64,000 nt of DNA. Origin: Elmis aenea (taxonomy: Eukaryota; Arthropoda; Insecta; Coleoptera; Elmidae). This document shows positions 32,789-44,357 of the stretch, one piece after another; the stretch's first letter is position 1, and every line of letters begins with the position of its first letter. The stretch covers positions 6,882,001 to 6,946,000 of the forward strand of contig OX393579.1 of the NCBI GenBank assembly GCA_947652605.1. Reading direction: 5' to 3'. The translations under genes were made by a program, and so were the position numbers. A model generated the notes under the pieces. That model had not been told where the DNA came from. It searched no databases and saw nothing but the letters and a program-made list of their open reading frames with translations.

Positions 32789-33540
32789 ACGGCTGAAGCG
32801 TGGCCTGCAGTTACAGTTTAAACTTTTTATATCCGAAAATACACAAATAGACATATTATGGACAATGGATATACAACGTATGGCGAGAGTCATTTGGTGG
32901 TTTACCAGTTTATCAAATAATATTTATTTTTCTAAAATTTATAAACGTAACTAAATATATTTAAAGTTTACGTTCAAAATATTTTTTACTATTTTATGCT
33001 AATTTTAAAATAAAGTTTTGCGATTTTAAGGCTGTAAAATTTTTAGCATGTAAACTTAATGTTTGTTTTCCCCAAAAAATTGTCATGTCGCTTCCCAATT
33101 TTCGTAGCAGTCTTGTTTTAAAAACAATTTATTGTTCACAAGCGTAAAATATTTAATAAACTTAAAAAAATGTATTCCTATTATCATTTATACAAATATG
33201 CACAAGTGCACCACTTAATACAGGGCACTATATGAGTATGAGGATCTCGTGTAATACATACGGGGTGTTTCACTTTTCAATAAGCGACTATTGCTATCCC
33301 CGTCAATGATAAAAATTAAAAATACAGGTTGGTTAATTGGTTGTAATATTATTACCATAATACGTTACGACATGCCTTTAATGGCCGAAACAGTACATTT
33401 TTAGAAACAAAATTTGTTTCCAAGTTATTAAACAAAACCTATACATGGTAAAGTTTTTGCTTATATTTTTTAGTTTTAAATTTGCGCCAGTTTTAAAAAT
33501 ATTGACAATTTCGTAAACTAACATGGAAAAAAAATTTCAG

Positions 33541-36500
33541 AAATATTCCAGAGAATCAGGAACCAGTGATTTAGGTTGGATATTCGAAAGCAAACTACCA
33601 GCTTTCGTAGCGCTACGGCAAGTTCAAAACCACCTCGTAATAGATTACCAAATCGCGGTAAACGTGGCAAACTGTCTACCATTTGATGATCTAGTGATGA
33701 ATACAAAATATCGTAGTGGAGAATGCATTACTTACATGGTTCAAGGCAAACACCAAGAAAAAGGTAAATGCATTGCATACGATGGATTTTGTGCAAAAAA
33801 GGGGGATTTTGGTTTAATTAAATATTTCAAGGGTTATAAAAATATTTTAAGTAATTATAAGCAAGGTAAATTAGGAGACATCGTAGCAAATATCGATAAT
33901 ATTCATTTAATTATATTTACAAATAAAACAATTGATAGCAAATTTACATTTTTAACAAAAAATAAAAATCCTGAATTATTAGCTCTAAGGACAACTACTT
34001 CTGACATTTATAATATAGATCATAAACTGTTTATTAAAGATTATAACGTTCTTTATAATCTTGTATCATCTGTAACAACAATGGAGGAACTTGATAAAAA
34101 ATTAGCTTTACCAACAAATCAGTTAGAAAATTATCACCGCCAATATATAAATAATTTACGATCAAGCAATACAAATAATTTTCAAAGCATATTAACAGAT
34201 ATAAAAAATAATTATGAACAATTTAATGATAAAAACTTCTGCCCATTTTTAGACACATTAGTCTTATTTTGTGGCCAATCTGATCAATATGCACTGAATC
34301 AACTTGTCAGCAATGAAATAAACAAATGTTGTGATACTTATAACTTAACAATTACACAAAATTATTTAAGTTTCATAAATAGTTGCGTTATAGCAAATAA
34401 ACCTTACGCCATCACAAGATGCTCAATATTGAACAAATTGACTGAATTGTTGTTAGATCCATTTATAAACAAATATAATTCAACAGGGTTTAAGCATTCA
34501 AAAATTGTTGAAACAGGATCATGGCATGACGTTGTGCAAACTCAGAAAATCACTCTAGTTGAAACCGATAATAATAATTTAATCGATGATTTTATTGTTA
34601 CTTATGTGCTTGATAAAATTAATAAAAGATGTAATATAGACGTAAGCAAAATTGGTTATATCAAATATTGGACTACAAAGTTTAGTTCTGTTGATAAGAA
34701 TAAAATTATGGGTATGTTGAAGGGATCAGGAATAGATAACCAAATTCAACAGTTATTTGGTGTCATAGATAACATAACACTGTTGGATATTTTTAAAGGT
34801 ATGTGGTTAGTTGGTGAAATACCTTTAGTATTACAAGCCACTAACATCGTAGAATATCAAGTGATATTAAATGTGTTACAAAACACTGAATGTAAATTAG
34901 AAGTCATAATTTTAGTGAATGAGATTGTCGATGATATGCAATTAGATAAAAACCGAAACGTATTTTATAAGTTATCGGCTTTAAAGGGAGAGTTAAAAGC
35001 AAATATATTTAAAGAAAATGTTAAATTTCAGGGAAAATTAATAAAATTAGATCAAATACCTAATATTGAACGGTTAACGGATAAACTTCTACTAAAAGAT
35101 TTAATTTATATTATGATAAATAAATTTTGTGTAGGAAATGAGTTGAATGTGTTGCTCCCATTTTACGTACCTCAAACTTTATCTAAAATAATAATTGATC
35201 CTAAGGCACTGAGTGAATGTAAAAAGGATATATTTGTGGTTATTGTGAAAAATGAAAATGTCTTTAACGAATGTTTAAAAAAATGTAAAATTGATATAAG
35301 TAAATTAAAGATTTTGAATTATTCAGCTAATTGTAATGTTAAAAATATTATTTGCAATTACAATATTATTTTATCACAAAGTGATTGTTTTCAATCAATT
35401 GTTAAAGAAAATCCAAAAGAAAGCATTCATGCATTGTATTTACATGACAATGAAAGCATTTTTGAATTAATTAAGACAGAACGTGGTATCCTCAATATTA
35501 AAAAGTATAGAACAACCTCTGATGTTAGTATTTCTTCAGATAATTTAGTTGATAATCTTCATAACAAACTTTGTATTATTAGCGCAGGTCCAGGGATGGG
35601 AAAATCCACACTCATGGATTACATAGCTCAGAAAATACCATCAGATACTTGGGTGTTAAACGTAGATTTAAAACTTTACTTAGATTATTACGACAGTAAA
35701 GAATTTAAAACAAATCATGCAAATCCATCTCAACATTTAATGCATTTTAATAAAGCAATCATGGCCCAGAATTCGTGCCGCACAGAAATTAATGAATTAA
35801 TATTCAATTATTTGTTATCTGATAATCGTGTTTTCATTATTTTCGATGGGTTTGACGAAATTGCGATGACGTATGAAAGGGAAGTGACTGTTATGATCAG
35901 ATCTTTGTACGATAACAATTATAAGATGATTCTCACTATTAGACCGGTAATGCAGGCGCATGTCGAGGATAAGTTTGACACTTTGAGTATCGCATTAAAT
36001 CCGTTTAGTAAAAATGATCAAATTATGTTTTTGAATAAATATTTCATACAAGAAATTGATCATCGCGATAGGGTACACATTTTTGTTGATAAATTGTTGG
36101 AATTGACACAAAATTTAAGCGATTGGGATAACGAATTTACTGGAGTGCCGTTACAGTGTAGACTATTGGCTGAGGTTTTTAGTGAAAATTTTGAAAATTA
36201 TGCACAAACGGGAGAACTTGATTTGAGCGAAAGTTTCGATTTGCTATATTTGTACGAAAGTTTTGTTCGCGCAAAATTGGAAATTATGAAATCCAAATTT
36301 GGCCATTACAATAAAGAAATTGGTGATTTAATCAACGAATATCAAAGTTTGTACGCGCTAAAAATCATATTTCCCAGTGAATTAATAAACGAGCTGGACG
36401 TCGAAACTGAGTTATCAAAGTTTAATGCCGCTATTAAGAATTTAACTAAACTCGTTCAAAAGGACGGACTCGTAGTTGTTAGCAGCGACTTTAACATAAA

Positions 36501-37455
36501 TTTCGTGCACCGGACGTTTGCGGAGTATTTCGTGGCCCAGTGGCTCAGTCAAAATTATCAGGATGATCGTCCGAATCGAAACGTCGCCCTCAAGTTGATC
36601 GAAGAAATATTAAAACCGAACTATAATGTCGTCCATAAAGTTTTTGATAAAATCTTGGCAAAAACCAAGAAATTACATCTTGCCATACTCAATAGACAAG
36701 TGGATGAGGTTAAATCGATGATCTCATCACGTCCCGACATTGTTGATGACGTTGATGAGGGCGGGAGGTCGCCTTTGCATTTGGCAGCTTCGTGGGGTCT
36801 TAGACATCCCGTGCCAGAACGGGGAGAAGAAATAGATAAGAATAAACATAAATTAGATCTTAAACGTAACTATATCATGGAAGAAATTGTTGAACGTTTG
36901 TTATCCAAAGGCGCAAAACATGTTAGAGACAATGTGTTAAACTTGTATCCTTTAGATTACGCAATAAAAACAAATTCGTTTGATATTGCCGACAAAATTA
37001 CAACAAAATTTAACGATAAAACAGTAATTATTGACGTTGACAATCTAGAAATATATTTATATTATTATTGTGATTCTAGATATAAATACAATAATTTCAC
37101 GACATTTATATTAAATAATTTAGTTAATCATAAAAACTCTGAATCATTCAACTTAATTATAAATAAACAATTTAATGGTTTGACTGCATTACAATATGCG
37201 TTTGATCGTGGACATCTAGATCTAGCGATTTCATTGGTGAATTGCGGAGCGGACGTAAATGTTAGAGATTATAAAAATAATACACCTTTACATTGGGCCG
37301 CTTATTATGATCGTTTGTCCATTATTAAGCTTTTAGTAGATCACGGGGCTGATATTTATATCAAGAGTAAATATGGTAAGACAGCGTTAGATTGGGCTAA
37401 AAAATACAATTGTCGAGATGTTTGTGATTATCTAAATCCGTTATATAAATTGTGA
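33541..37455 (+). CDS. Gene B, exon 2: putative Cap4-like nuclease, NACHT/STAND NTPase and ankyrin repeats
   Basis: This exon encodes residues 96-1399, colinear with gene A. The putative nuclease keeps E in FESKLPAF, FDDL (D144, D145) and VQGKH (Q163, K165) despite about 20 replacements around them. NACHT motifs are intact: GPGMGKST (778-785, K783), FDGFDE (D864 to E868), GVPLQCRLLAE and FVHRTFAEYFVA. Ankyrin repeats end the protein as in gene A but differ strongly at surface positions. Small indels relative to gene A are one residue lost near LTQNLS, one gained near RDNVLNLY and two gained near the SRYKYNNF segment. The frame is open throughout, so the gene looks functional. The role as an intracellular immune sensor with a nuclease effector is inferred. 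Confidence 0.87.
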   Translation, partial: KYSRESGTSDLGWIFESKLPAFVALRQVQNHLVIDYQIAVNVANCLPFDDLVMNTKYRSGECITYMVQGKHQEKGKCIAYDGFCAKKGDFGLIKYFKGYKNILSNYKQGKLGDIVANIDNIHLIIFTNKTIDSKFTFLTKNKNPELLALRTTTSDIYNIDHKLFIKDYNVLYNLVSSVTTMEELDKKLALPTNQLENYHRQYINNLRSSNTNNFQSILTDIKNNYEQFNDKNFCPFLDTLVLFCGQSDQYALNQLVSNEINKCCDTYNLTITQNYLSFINSCVIANKPYAITRCSILNKLTELLLDPFINKYNSTGFKHSKIVETGSWHDVVQTQKITLVETDNNNLIDDFIVTYVLDKINKRCNIDVSKIGYIKYWTTKFSSVDKNKIMGMLKGSGIDNQIQQLFGVIDNITLLDIFKGMWLVGEIPLVLQATNIVEYQVILNVLQNTECKLEVIILVNEIVDDMQLDKNRNVFYKLSALKGELKANIFKENVKFQGKLIKLDQIPNIERLTDKLLLKDLIYIMINKFCVGNELNVLLPFYVPQTLSKIIIDPKALSECKKDIFVVIVKNENVFNECLKKCKIDISKLKILNYSANCNVKNIICNYNIILSQSDCFQSIVKENPKESIHALYLHDNESIFELIKTERGILNIKKYRTTSDVSISSDNLVDNLHNKLCIISAGPGMGKSTLMDYIAQKIPSDTWVLNVDLKLYLDYYDSKEFKTNHANPSQHLMHFNKAIMAQNSCRTEINELIFNYLLSDNRVFIIFDGFDEIAMTYEREVTVMIRSLYDNNYKMILTIRPVMQAHVEDKFDTLSIALNPFSKNDQIMFLNKYFIQEIDHRDRVHIFVDKLLELTQNLSDWDNEFTGVPLQCRLLAEVFSENFENYAQTGELDLSESFDLLYLYESFVRAKLEIMKSKFGHYNKEIGDLINEYQSLYALKIIFPSELINELDVETELSKFNAAIKNLTKLVQKDGLVVVSSDFNINFVHRTFAEYFVAQWLSQNYQDDRPNRNVALKLIEEILKPNYNVVHKVFDKILAKTKKLHLAILNRQVDEVKSMISSRPDIVDDVDEGGRSPLHLAASWGLRHPVPERGEEIDKNKHKLDLKRNYIMEEIVERLLSKGAKHVRDNVLNLYPLDYAIKTNSFDIADKITTKFNDKTVIIDVDNLEIYLYYYCDSRYKYNNFTTFILNNLVNHKNSESFNLIINKQFNGLTALQYAFDRGHLDLAISLVNCGADVNVRDYKNNTPLHWAAYYDRLSIIKLLVDHGADIYIKSKYGKTALDWAKKYNCRDVCDYLNPLYKL

Positions 37456-37995
37456 AAATTCATCCTAAATATTTTGAAAATCGTTTTAGAACGTCTTGAA
37501 ACGTTTTTAATAAATTGTCTCATCAAAACATGAACTTCCGGTGATCCCAAGTCACCAATATCATCAAAACTAACTTAAATCGATAACTTACAGTCCCTCA
37601 TGACTTTTACAATAAAAAAAACAATAAAATATTAACTAATAAATCAAATTAAAGAAGAAAATTCCTTAAATTCGTTTCGGTTCCCTCAAATATTCAAAAT
37701 ATTTATGCAATTCATTTGATTCACTCGTTAATATTTCACTCACATTCGTAAAATAATTAAAATTAATCAACTTCAAACGCTTCTTTCTTCGCAGTTTCAC
37801 TTTAATTCCATCGACTTTTGTGTTTCATTGATTTGCATATCTAAAATGTTTATTTTCTTTCTTTATTTATCGACGCTTTTCTGTCGGATCAATATCTAAC
37901 ATCACTTCAACTTCTTTTGTACCATCCTAAAAATGTTCCAATTTAAATGTTTCCATTATAAAACTATTTTAATTATTTAATTAAAATCTCGTATA
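37456..37995 (+). other. 3' flank of gene B
   Basis: Colinear with 15225-15785. A polyadenylation hexamer is at 37509-37514. No gene is recognised. Confidence 0.5.
37509..37514 (+). terminator. Probable polyadenylation signal of gene B
   Basis: An AATAAA hexamer occurs about 54 bp after the stop codon, near the position of the candidate signal behind gene A. The evidence is the hexamer alone. Confidence 0.35.
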
Positions 37996-39067
37996 CAGGG
38001 TGTCCCAGATTACATTTCCAACATGGGGATCTCGCTCATTACAGGAGATCCAGGTTAATTTAAATTAGATGAATTATTCCCAAGTATGAGAAAAGCCACA
38101 ATCAATTTTTAATTGTACAAAATTCCTCGTGCTTCAGATGTTAAAGCAAAAAATATGAAAATGTCCAATTTCTTTTTTCTCTCATAACTTTTTTGTCTTA
38201 ATCATTAAATAAATATTATATGTTCCTTCTACATGTACTTTTTAATACAGAATGTAGTAACTATTATCTTAGATTTTCTTTATCACTTTTCATTTTTGAG
38301 ATATTACCCCTAACTTCATTTTTTTATGGGCCTTCAAGTTGGCTTTGGAATAGTTAAATGTGCTTGTTTCTCCTCTTTCTAATGATATATCACTTGTCAT
38401 AACTGTTTAAATAAATAACCCGGAAAATAAAAAATATAACAGATTTTACAAATTTCATTCTAAAACAGCTTTCCATAGCTAACTTAAAATCATATTGATA
38501 TTATGAGGTATTTCTTGATTTTCCGAATTATTTGTGTAAACAGATACCTACGACAAAACATATAGGTACCTATTGTTAGAAAGAAGAGGGAAGAAAAACA
38601 TGTAACTATTTCAAAGCCCACTTGACCGTTTAATATGTTTCATGGCTAAATTAAAATAATATTAATAAAATACAATTTTTCTTGATTTTCTCAGTTATGT
38701 GCAGTTATAGATATGACATGTAATACCTATATCGTTAAAAAGAGGGGAAAAGCACATTTAACTATTCCAAAGCCAACTTGACGGTTTAGAAGTAAAGTTA
38801 GGGGTATATCCCAAAAGTTAAGAGCGATAAAAAAATCTAAGATAGTAGTAAAGTTTTTTAATAAAAAAGTTTCTTAAGAAGTACAAATTAAATTGATTTA
38901 ATAATTTAGACAAAAAAGTTACCTATAAGAGAAAAAAGAACTCGACATTTTCATATTTTTTGCTATAACATCTGAAGGAGGAACAATTTTGTACACACCA
39001 AGGAATAATTCATCTAATTTAAACAAACCTGAATCTCAATGTTGTAAATGTAATCTGGGAAACCCTG
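37996..39067. mobile_element. Long fold-back element behind gene B, TA target duplication
   Basis: TA-CAGGGTGTCCCAGATTACA is inverted at the right as TGTAATCTGGGAAACCCTG-TA. This 1072-bp element is the counterpart of 15786-16908 behind gene A and is better preserved at its ends. Both receptor genes therefore end about 0.55 kb before a long inverted repeat. Confidence 0.85.
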
Positions 39068-39897
39068 TATTGCTTACTGTCCGTACACAGCTATGAGGTC
39101 GCTCCGCCATTGCATTTTCCTGGTAGCAACTGCAGCACTCGTTCGTGAACCAATTTTAATTCTCACATGCAACCTCCATGACAGTTCCTCTTCTGAAATT
39201 CAAACCCTGCTCCAAAGTAATAAAATCCTTCACCATTGAACACCACCGTGATAAAATAATCAGCCTCATTTTTCTTTATTTCGTTTAAATTCCACAACTG
39301 ATATTTCGACCAATGTTAACAGCCGTCAATAAACTTGATTCTTGTCCACCACGTTGCAACGTGGAATAAACCTACACAACACATTTTTGGTTTATTTTTG
39401 TAATTCATTTATGATTATAAATAAGATTAATTAAAAATCACTTATCGTTGTCATTAGATAAATAAATAAGGCTGTGAGTGATGAAAAGTCGAGATCCTTG
39501 AATCTGGTATTGTATTGCGGCAAAATATTCTTAAAAAATAAGAAAAGTGATTTTAATTTAAGCTTATTTATCTCAAAACCTACGTAATATTTAAACAATT
39601 GTAATAAGAACCTCATATACAAGGACAATTTTTTGACACAACGTATTTTGGTTAACTGCAACTGCACGGTTTCACAAACTTAAAACTATAATAATGTGAA
39701 ATCTGTATTAACAAACAGATAATAAATAAAAATGCATTACTTACGCAAAACTTACTTCGAAATAAACGTTTTCATTAAATAAAATTCAGTAATTCGTTAC
39801 TTGAATTTTGCTTAAAAACGTTTTTGACACTGTTTGACACTGTTGTTTATTTCTTGTGATATGATTTTGTTTTATAATACACTACCCATATATCTTA
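39068..39897. other. No gene recognised; shared duplication DNA
   Basis: Colinear with about 16909-17740 of copy A. No coding frame was supported. Confidence 0.5.
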
Positions 39898-40037
39898 TGG
39901 TGCCTGTACACCTGAGAGTAAAGTACTCTCGAGAGTAGCGTCGCCAAGGATACAGCCAATCGCGAGTTACTCTCAGGGGCTGTATCCTTGGCGACGCTAC
40001 TCTCGAGAGTACTTTACTCTCAGGTGTACAGGCACCA
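39898..40037. mobile_element. 140-bp near-perfect palindromic MITE, private to copy B
   Basis: TGGTGCCTGTACACCTGAGA at the left is inverted at the right as TCTCAGGTGTACAGGCACCA, with arms of about 58 bp around a short centre. TA flanks both ends. The corresponding site in copy A (about 17738) is empty, so the element inserted after the duplication. Confidence 0.85.
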
Positions 40038-41689
40038 TAATAAACATATATTGCGCATACCCTATCTACACAATTAGTGGAAAGTAAAGCCCATCGAATG
40101 AATTGGAAATATGTACCTCTCTTTCTAAGCTGTACTTTTCACAGTTGGCAGCAAACATAGAAAATCAAATAAAACTAGGATCACCAACAGAACCTGCATG
40201 AAAATTATTGTTGAGGTCATGTTATGAAACGTGATTTTTGCAAATTACGCGTGCAGACACCGATGTTTAACAATTTATAATGCATTTGAACTACTAGCAA
40301 TATAAATGTTTATTAGATAATTATATAACACTACCCAAAATCAGTATGACATTATACCAAAATATTCTTATACCTACCTACAGTTATTTTATTCATCTAT
40401 GTAAATGTTCATCTTTACCTTTTAAAATTGTATTAAACTCTCACTTTTAGAAAATAATTTCTTATCACAATAATTGTTAGAGATTATTAAAAATTCATTT
40501 AATACGTGAAATTTTGTTTTTAACATTTAATACATAAAATATTAGTAACAGTATCGTTGAGGCCTGAATGGGGGGCTGGTTCAGTAATCAGTCTTTACGA
40601 AGCGAAACGGCGCGGCGTTCGAATATCGTTGCGTTGTACATTTTTTTACTATCATAACTACTACGCTAGGAGGTTTAATAATTTTTAACTCTTTACATCG
40701 GAATATCTTAACGAAACACTTAAAATTTATCTTGAAAGTCGAATACTTTAATATCATTATATTGTAGTGTTTCTTATTTCGTCTTGTCAAGGACATATTT
40801 ATGTACATTTCTGTATTTATTAATCATAATTATTATATTTGTAGTATAGCAGTAAGTAAAAAATACGATTATTATGAAATGTATAGATCTTAAATTATTT
40901 AAGTTTTAATTTTCTTTTGTTTAATTAAGTACAGATAGCTTAATATGTAATGTTTTTTTAATGGCCACTTGGAATAAACATAATAAATACAATAATATTG
41001 TTATACTTTGCTTATTTCAAAGATAAACCTTGCATCCCATCCATAATTGAAACAAGAAAAAAAAGTTTGATTAATTTACACATTACCAATTATTATGGTT
41101 GCCATTTAAAACAAAGTCAAGGTTGGCTTATATCTCAAAAACCATTTTTGCCATGATTTTTTAGATATTTTTTTTTAATTCTTCGTAAAAATAACTACAG
41201 GAATCATTTCACATTTTGATTAAACATGGAATTATTTACCATTAAAAGAATCGTTTGTTTTAAGTTTTTGCAAAATATTTAAAAAAGATGAAGGGGTAGG
41301 TCAAATGTTAAATGGTATTAAATTCGTCTTAAAATTCTGCTTAACTTTGATGATTTAACTTACTATGGAACTCTTGTAATAACAAATTTACCCAATACAA
41401 CACACGTAGAATATTGTCACCCTGTGTAAATAGTTTTTGCAACAAAGAGAAGAAAAAGCTCTAATAAGTAGTGTGATTCTTATATACATATTTTGGTGTT
41501 GTTAATGAAGGTAATGAAGAAAACTGTTTTAGTAGGAAACTAATGATTATGAAGAAGGAACGCATTTTTCTTAGATGATAAACAGTAAAATAAGTAGATA
41601 CCTACTTTAAATTTGTATTAATTTTTGCTGTTATTTCAAAATTGTGTTGCTTATTGAGTGTTAGTTTTTATTTATTTAGTCTAAGTCCT
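40038..41689. other. No gene recognised; shared duplication DNA
   Basis: Colinear with copy A except for about 130 bp at 41117-41245 that copy A lacks. That difference could be an insertion here or a deletion in copy A between short AAAG repeats. Confidence 0.5.
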
Positions 41690-42840
41690 TCTACTGTTAG
41701 GTGTAGGACTGTTGAGTTGTGTTGTGCTGACTTTTTTCATGTTTTTCTGTCTTGTGCTAACTTTTTTTTGTCTTTCCATTTGATGTTTACGTCCACTGCT
41801 GCTTTTTTAACTTCGTCGAGCCAGGTTTTTCTCTGTCTACCTCTTTTGTTTTTTCCCTGTGATCTTGCTTCATAGGCTTTTCTGGTCAACCTTTCTTCTT
41901 TCATCCTATTCCTATAGATGTAACCCAACTATCCCAGCTGCTTTATTGTATTTTTGTTTCAACCGATCTGATCCTTAATTGTTCTGTATATGGTTCGTTC
42001 CTGATTCTATCTTTTTTTGTTTTTCCTTGAATTTTTCTTGGAAATTCCATTTCAGCTGCATTAACTCGGCTACTATTTTTATTTGTGAGTGTCCAGGTTA
42101 CTCTTCCGCATAAAAGTGCCGGAGTTACTACCTTTTTAACCACTTCCACTTTTTTCGTTTTGGGACTTCTCTATTTCAAAAAAATGTTGTTCTTAAACTG
42201 TTAAATATTCTTCCCACATTTCCTGTCCTTTCGCTTTTTTCTTTGCCCATTCCTCCATTTTTCTCTATGATCACTCCTAAGTAGAGATGTACCGGGTACC
42301 CGGAAATTACCCGGTACCCGGCATACCCGGCGATATTTTCAGTACCCGCAAATTACCCGGATCCGGCAAAACATTTTGGGATCCGGTGCCGGGTAATGAA
42401 GTTAATGAGATTATTAGTATTTTACTAAACCCAAAATTTAATTTAGGGTTTCATTAAGCAGCTATCTTAAAATAGTTCCAAACCGCACCCATTTTTTCCT
42501 ACACAGTTTAACCCGACTTGATAGTTGTACATGTCCGAAAAAACGGCAATTAGCAGCAAGAACACAAACTCGGAGAATTCTCCGATTGTACTTTCCGATG
42601 CTTTCCGTTAACGTATGACGAACGCCTGCACAAAATCTACCGATTACCCGGGTACCCGACTGGGTAAATATTTTTAATTTTCCCGTTACTCTGTACCCAG
42701 TACCCGGCAATTTTTGGACTCGGTACATCACTACTCCTAAGTAGCCTATTTAGAGCTTTCTACCTGTTCCAATCTAAGCCCATTTAACGAGTTAGTTTCT
42801 AGTTTAAATGCGACAACTTGCAGGTATTGTAAACACGTTA
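41690..42840 (-). pseudogene. RTE-type LINE 3' coding remnant (copy B), split by a MITE
   Basis: On the minus strand it reads VVTPALLCGRVTWTLTNK, AEMEFPRKIQGK, KDRIRNE and, in another frame, GRQRKTWLDEVKKAA. These match the C-terminal tail of RTE retrotransposons. It is frameshifted, and the upstream part is displaced by the hAT MITE at 42282-42733. Homologous to 19280-19860. Confidence 0.6.
42282..42733. mobile_element. hAT MITE with exact 8-bp target duplication, private to copy B
   Basis: TAGAGATGTACCGGGTACC and the inverted right end GGACTCGGTACATCACTA are flanked by CTCCTAAG (42274-42281 and 42734-42741). Copy A has the uninterrupted pre-insertion sequence near 19766. The interior repeats TACCCGG blocks. 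The 452-bp element has no transposase. Confidence 0.92.
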
Positions 42841-43373
42841 ATTTCATATTGTTTCTGTAGATTACTAATCTTTACTTTGTTTTAGCTTTTAGGTAGTAAA
42901 TATTGAATGTTCATTACTGTGTAATATTTGATTTATATCAAGTATATTCTTTATAATATTGTAGTTGTTCGGTATTGTTTTCTAAATAAAATTGTAGTGA
43001 AAAGTGTTCTTTATTTACAAAAACATTCTGAAGCAAACTTAAACGCATTTTGCATGACAAGGACAAAAACCATTTTTCTTCATTGTGTTTTGTAAACGTT
43101 GAAATTTTTTTGAAAGATATTCAACGCGCGCGCACACACACACTTATTTAATTAAAAATATGCAATTATTTAAACTTTTGCAGTATATTATTTTCATTTA
43201 CTTTTTCTGTTTTCCGATATTAGTTTCATATCCATTTCATTGTTTGTTATGTCTGAAACTCTAATTATTTGTGCAATTAAAGTGTGTAATTAAATTACTT
43301 CTTAAATAAAACAACGATAAGTGTGTAATAACAGAATTTTACAACCTCCATTTCAGTAGAGACCCAATTTACA

Positions 43374-44302
43374 ATTATTATTTAAACTGTGATATAAGGC
43401 AGATATTTGCCAGATAAAGGCTAAATGGTGTCAAACATAAAAATATTTCAAACCAAGTACATATTATGTACATTTAAGTAAAAAAACTTGAGCATTTATT
43501 ATCGTTTATGATAGATTATATTGTAGGATGTAATGTAAAACTTAATGCTCCTACATTTTTCCGATCAATACGATTATAAAGTTAAAGAACTTGCTTATTC
43601 TTACAAAACGATTCATTTTCCACCAACACTGCTCTTTTAGGTAGGTATACGCGTTAAGTTCTACAAAGATATTTCCGGCGAGTCGACTCGTTACCTAGTT
43701 ACCGATTTTTGTTTTGTGTAAACAGATACGTAAATAATAGATGCACCCCACGTACTTAATGAACTTCAATTACACGAGGAAGCTCGCCCCATCAAAAGCT
43801 TCTTTTGCCAAGATCAGCTTATTATACGAAATAATTCCGGTTACTCGTCCCATATACTAACTCTCTTCTTGTATGTTTCTCAGTATTTAACATGATTTTA
43901 CTGAGCTTTTTGTTGTGTAACTCGAACTGGACGAGAATCCATCGGTTTAAGACCTAATAAGGATTTTATACCGAGATATTCATGATATAATGTAATGAAT
44001 GACGTGACTACATCTAACAAAGTCATAAAGGAGTAATTACACATTATCTTCTGTTATATCATATGGAATTATAGGTCATAAAAAAAGCGCATATGTAATC
44101 AAGTATCCTTGTGTGTGAAAACGTCACGCTATATGCTGGAAATTATTTACTTAATTAATTGATTAATTTAGCAAAAAAATATGGTGCTTTTGTACAGTAT
44201 TTATGCCATAGGATGTTGAGAAGTTGGCTACTATAAGAAAGCAGAACCAAAGGATACAGAAGCAGGAGATGGGATTTTTGAGAAGAACAGAAGGATTTAG
44301 AC
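43374..44302. other. No gene recognised
   Basis: Unique sequence after the 3' edge of duplication copy B. No coding frame, RNA gene or element ends could be supported. Confidence 0.5.
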
Positions 44303-44357
44303 CAGTGTTTCCCCACGGGGGTAATATGAATATTTTGGGGGGCAAAAAATTGATATA

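Larger units (their letters stand above)
29912..33540 (+). other. Intron 1 of gene B, expanded by transposons
   Basis: The 3629-bp intron keeps the donor and acceptor of gene A (TTTCAG before AAATATTCC). About 2.8 kb between roughly 29998 and 32788 has no counterpart in gene A and holds two fold-back elements and a THAP fragment. The last about 750 bp match the gene A intron. An in-frame ATG at 33523 lies inside this intron, 18 bp before the acceptor. Confidence 0.75.
29541..43373 (+). repeat. Segmental duplication, copy B
   Basis: The segment matches 9879-20442 in the same orientation. It is about 3.3 kb longer because of private insertions: most of the intron material at about 29998-32788, the MITE at 39898-40037, about 130 bp at 41117-41245, and the hAT MITE at 42282-42733. 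The 5' edge abuts the end of transposon DNA at 29540, and the 3' edge is at about 43373. Confidence 0.9.

Noticed and set aside
33523..33540. ATG at 33523 as start codon of the long gene B frame
   Set aside because: It adds MEKKFQ in front of the region homologous to exon 2. Those 18 bases correspond to intron sequence before the TTTCAG acceptor in gene A, where no ATG exists. Exon 1 with a conserved donor and phase is the better start.
42462..42731. 89-codon minus-strand frame rich in TGYRV-like repeats
   Set aside because: It lies fully inside the hAT MITE and reflects its repeated TACCCGG blocks.
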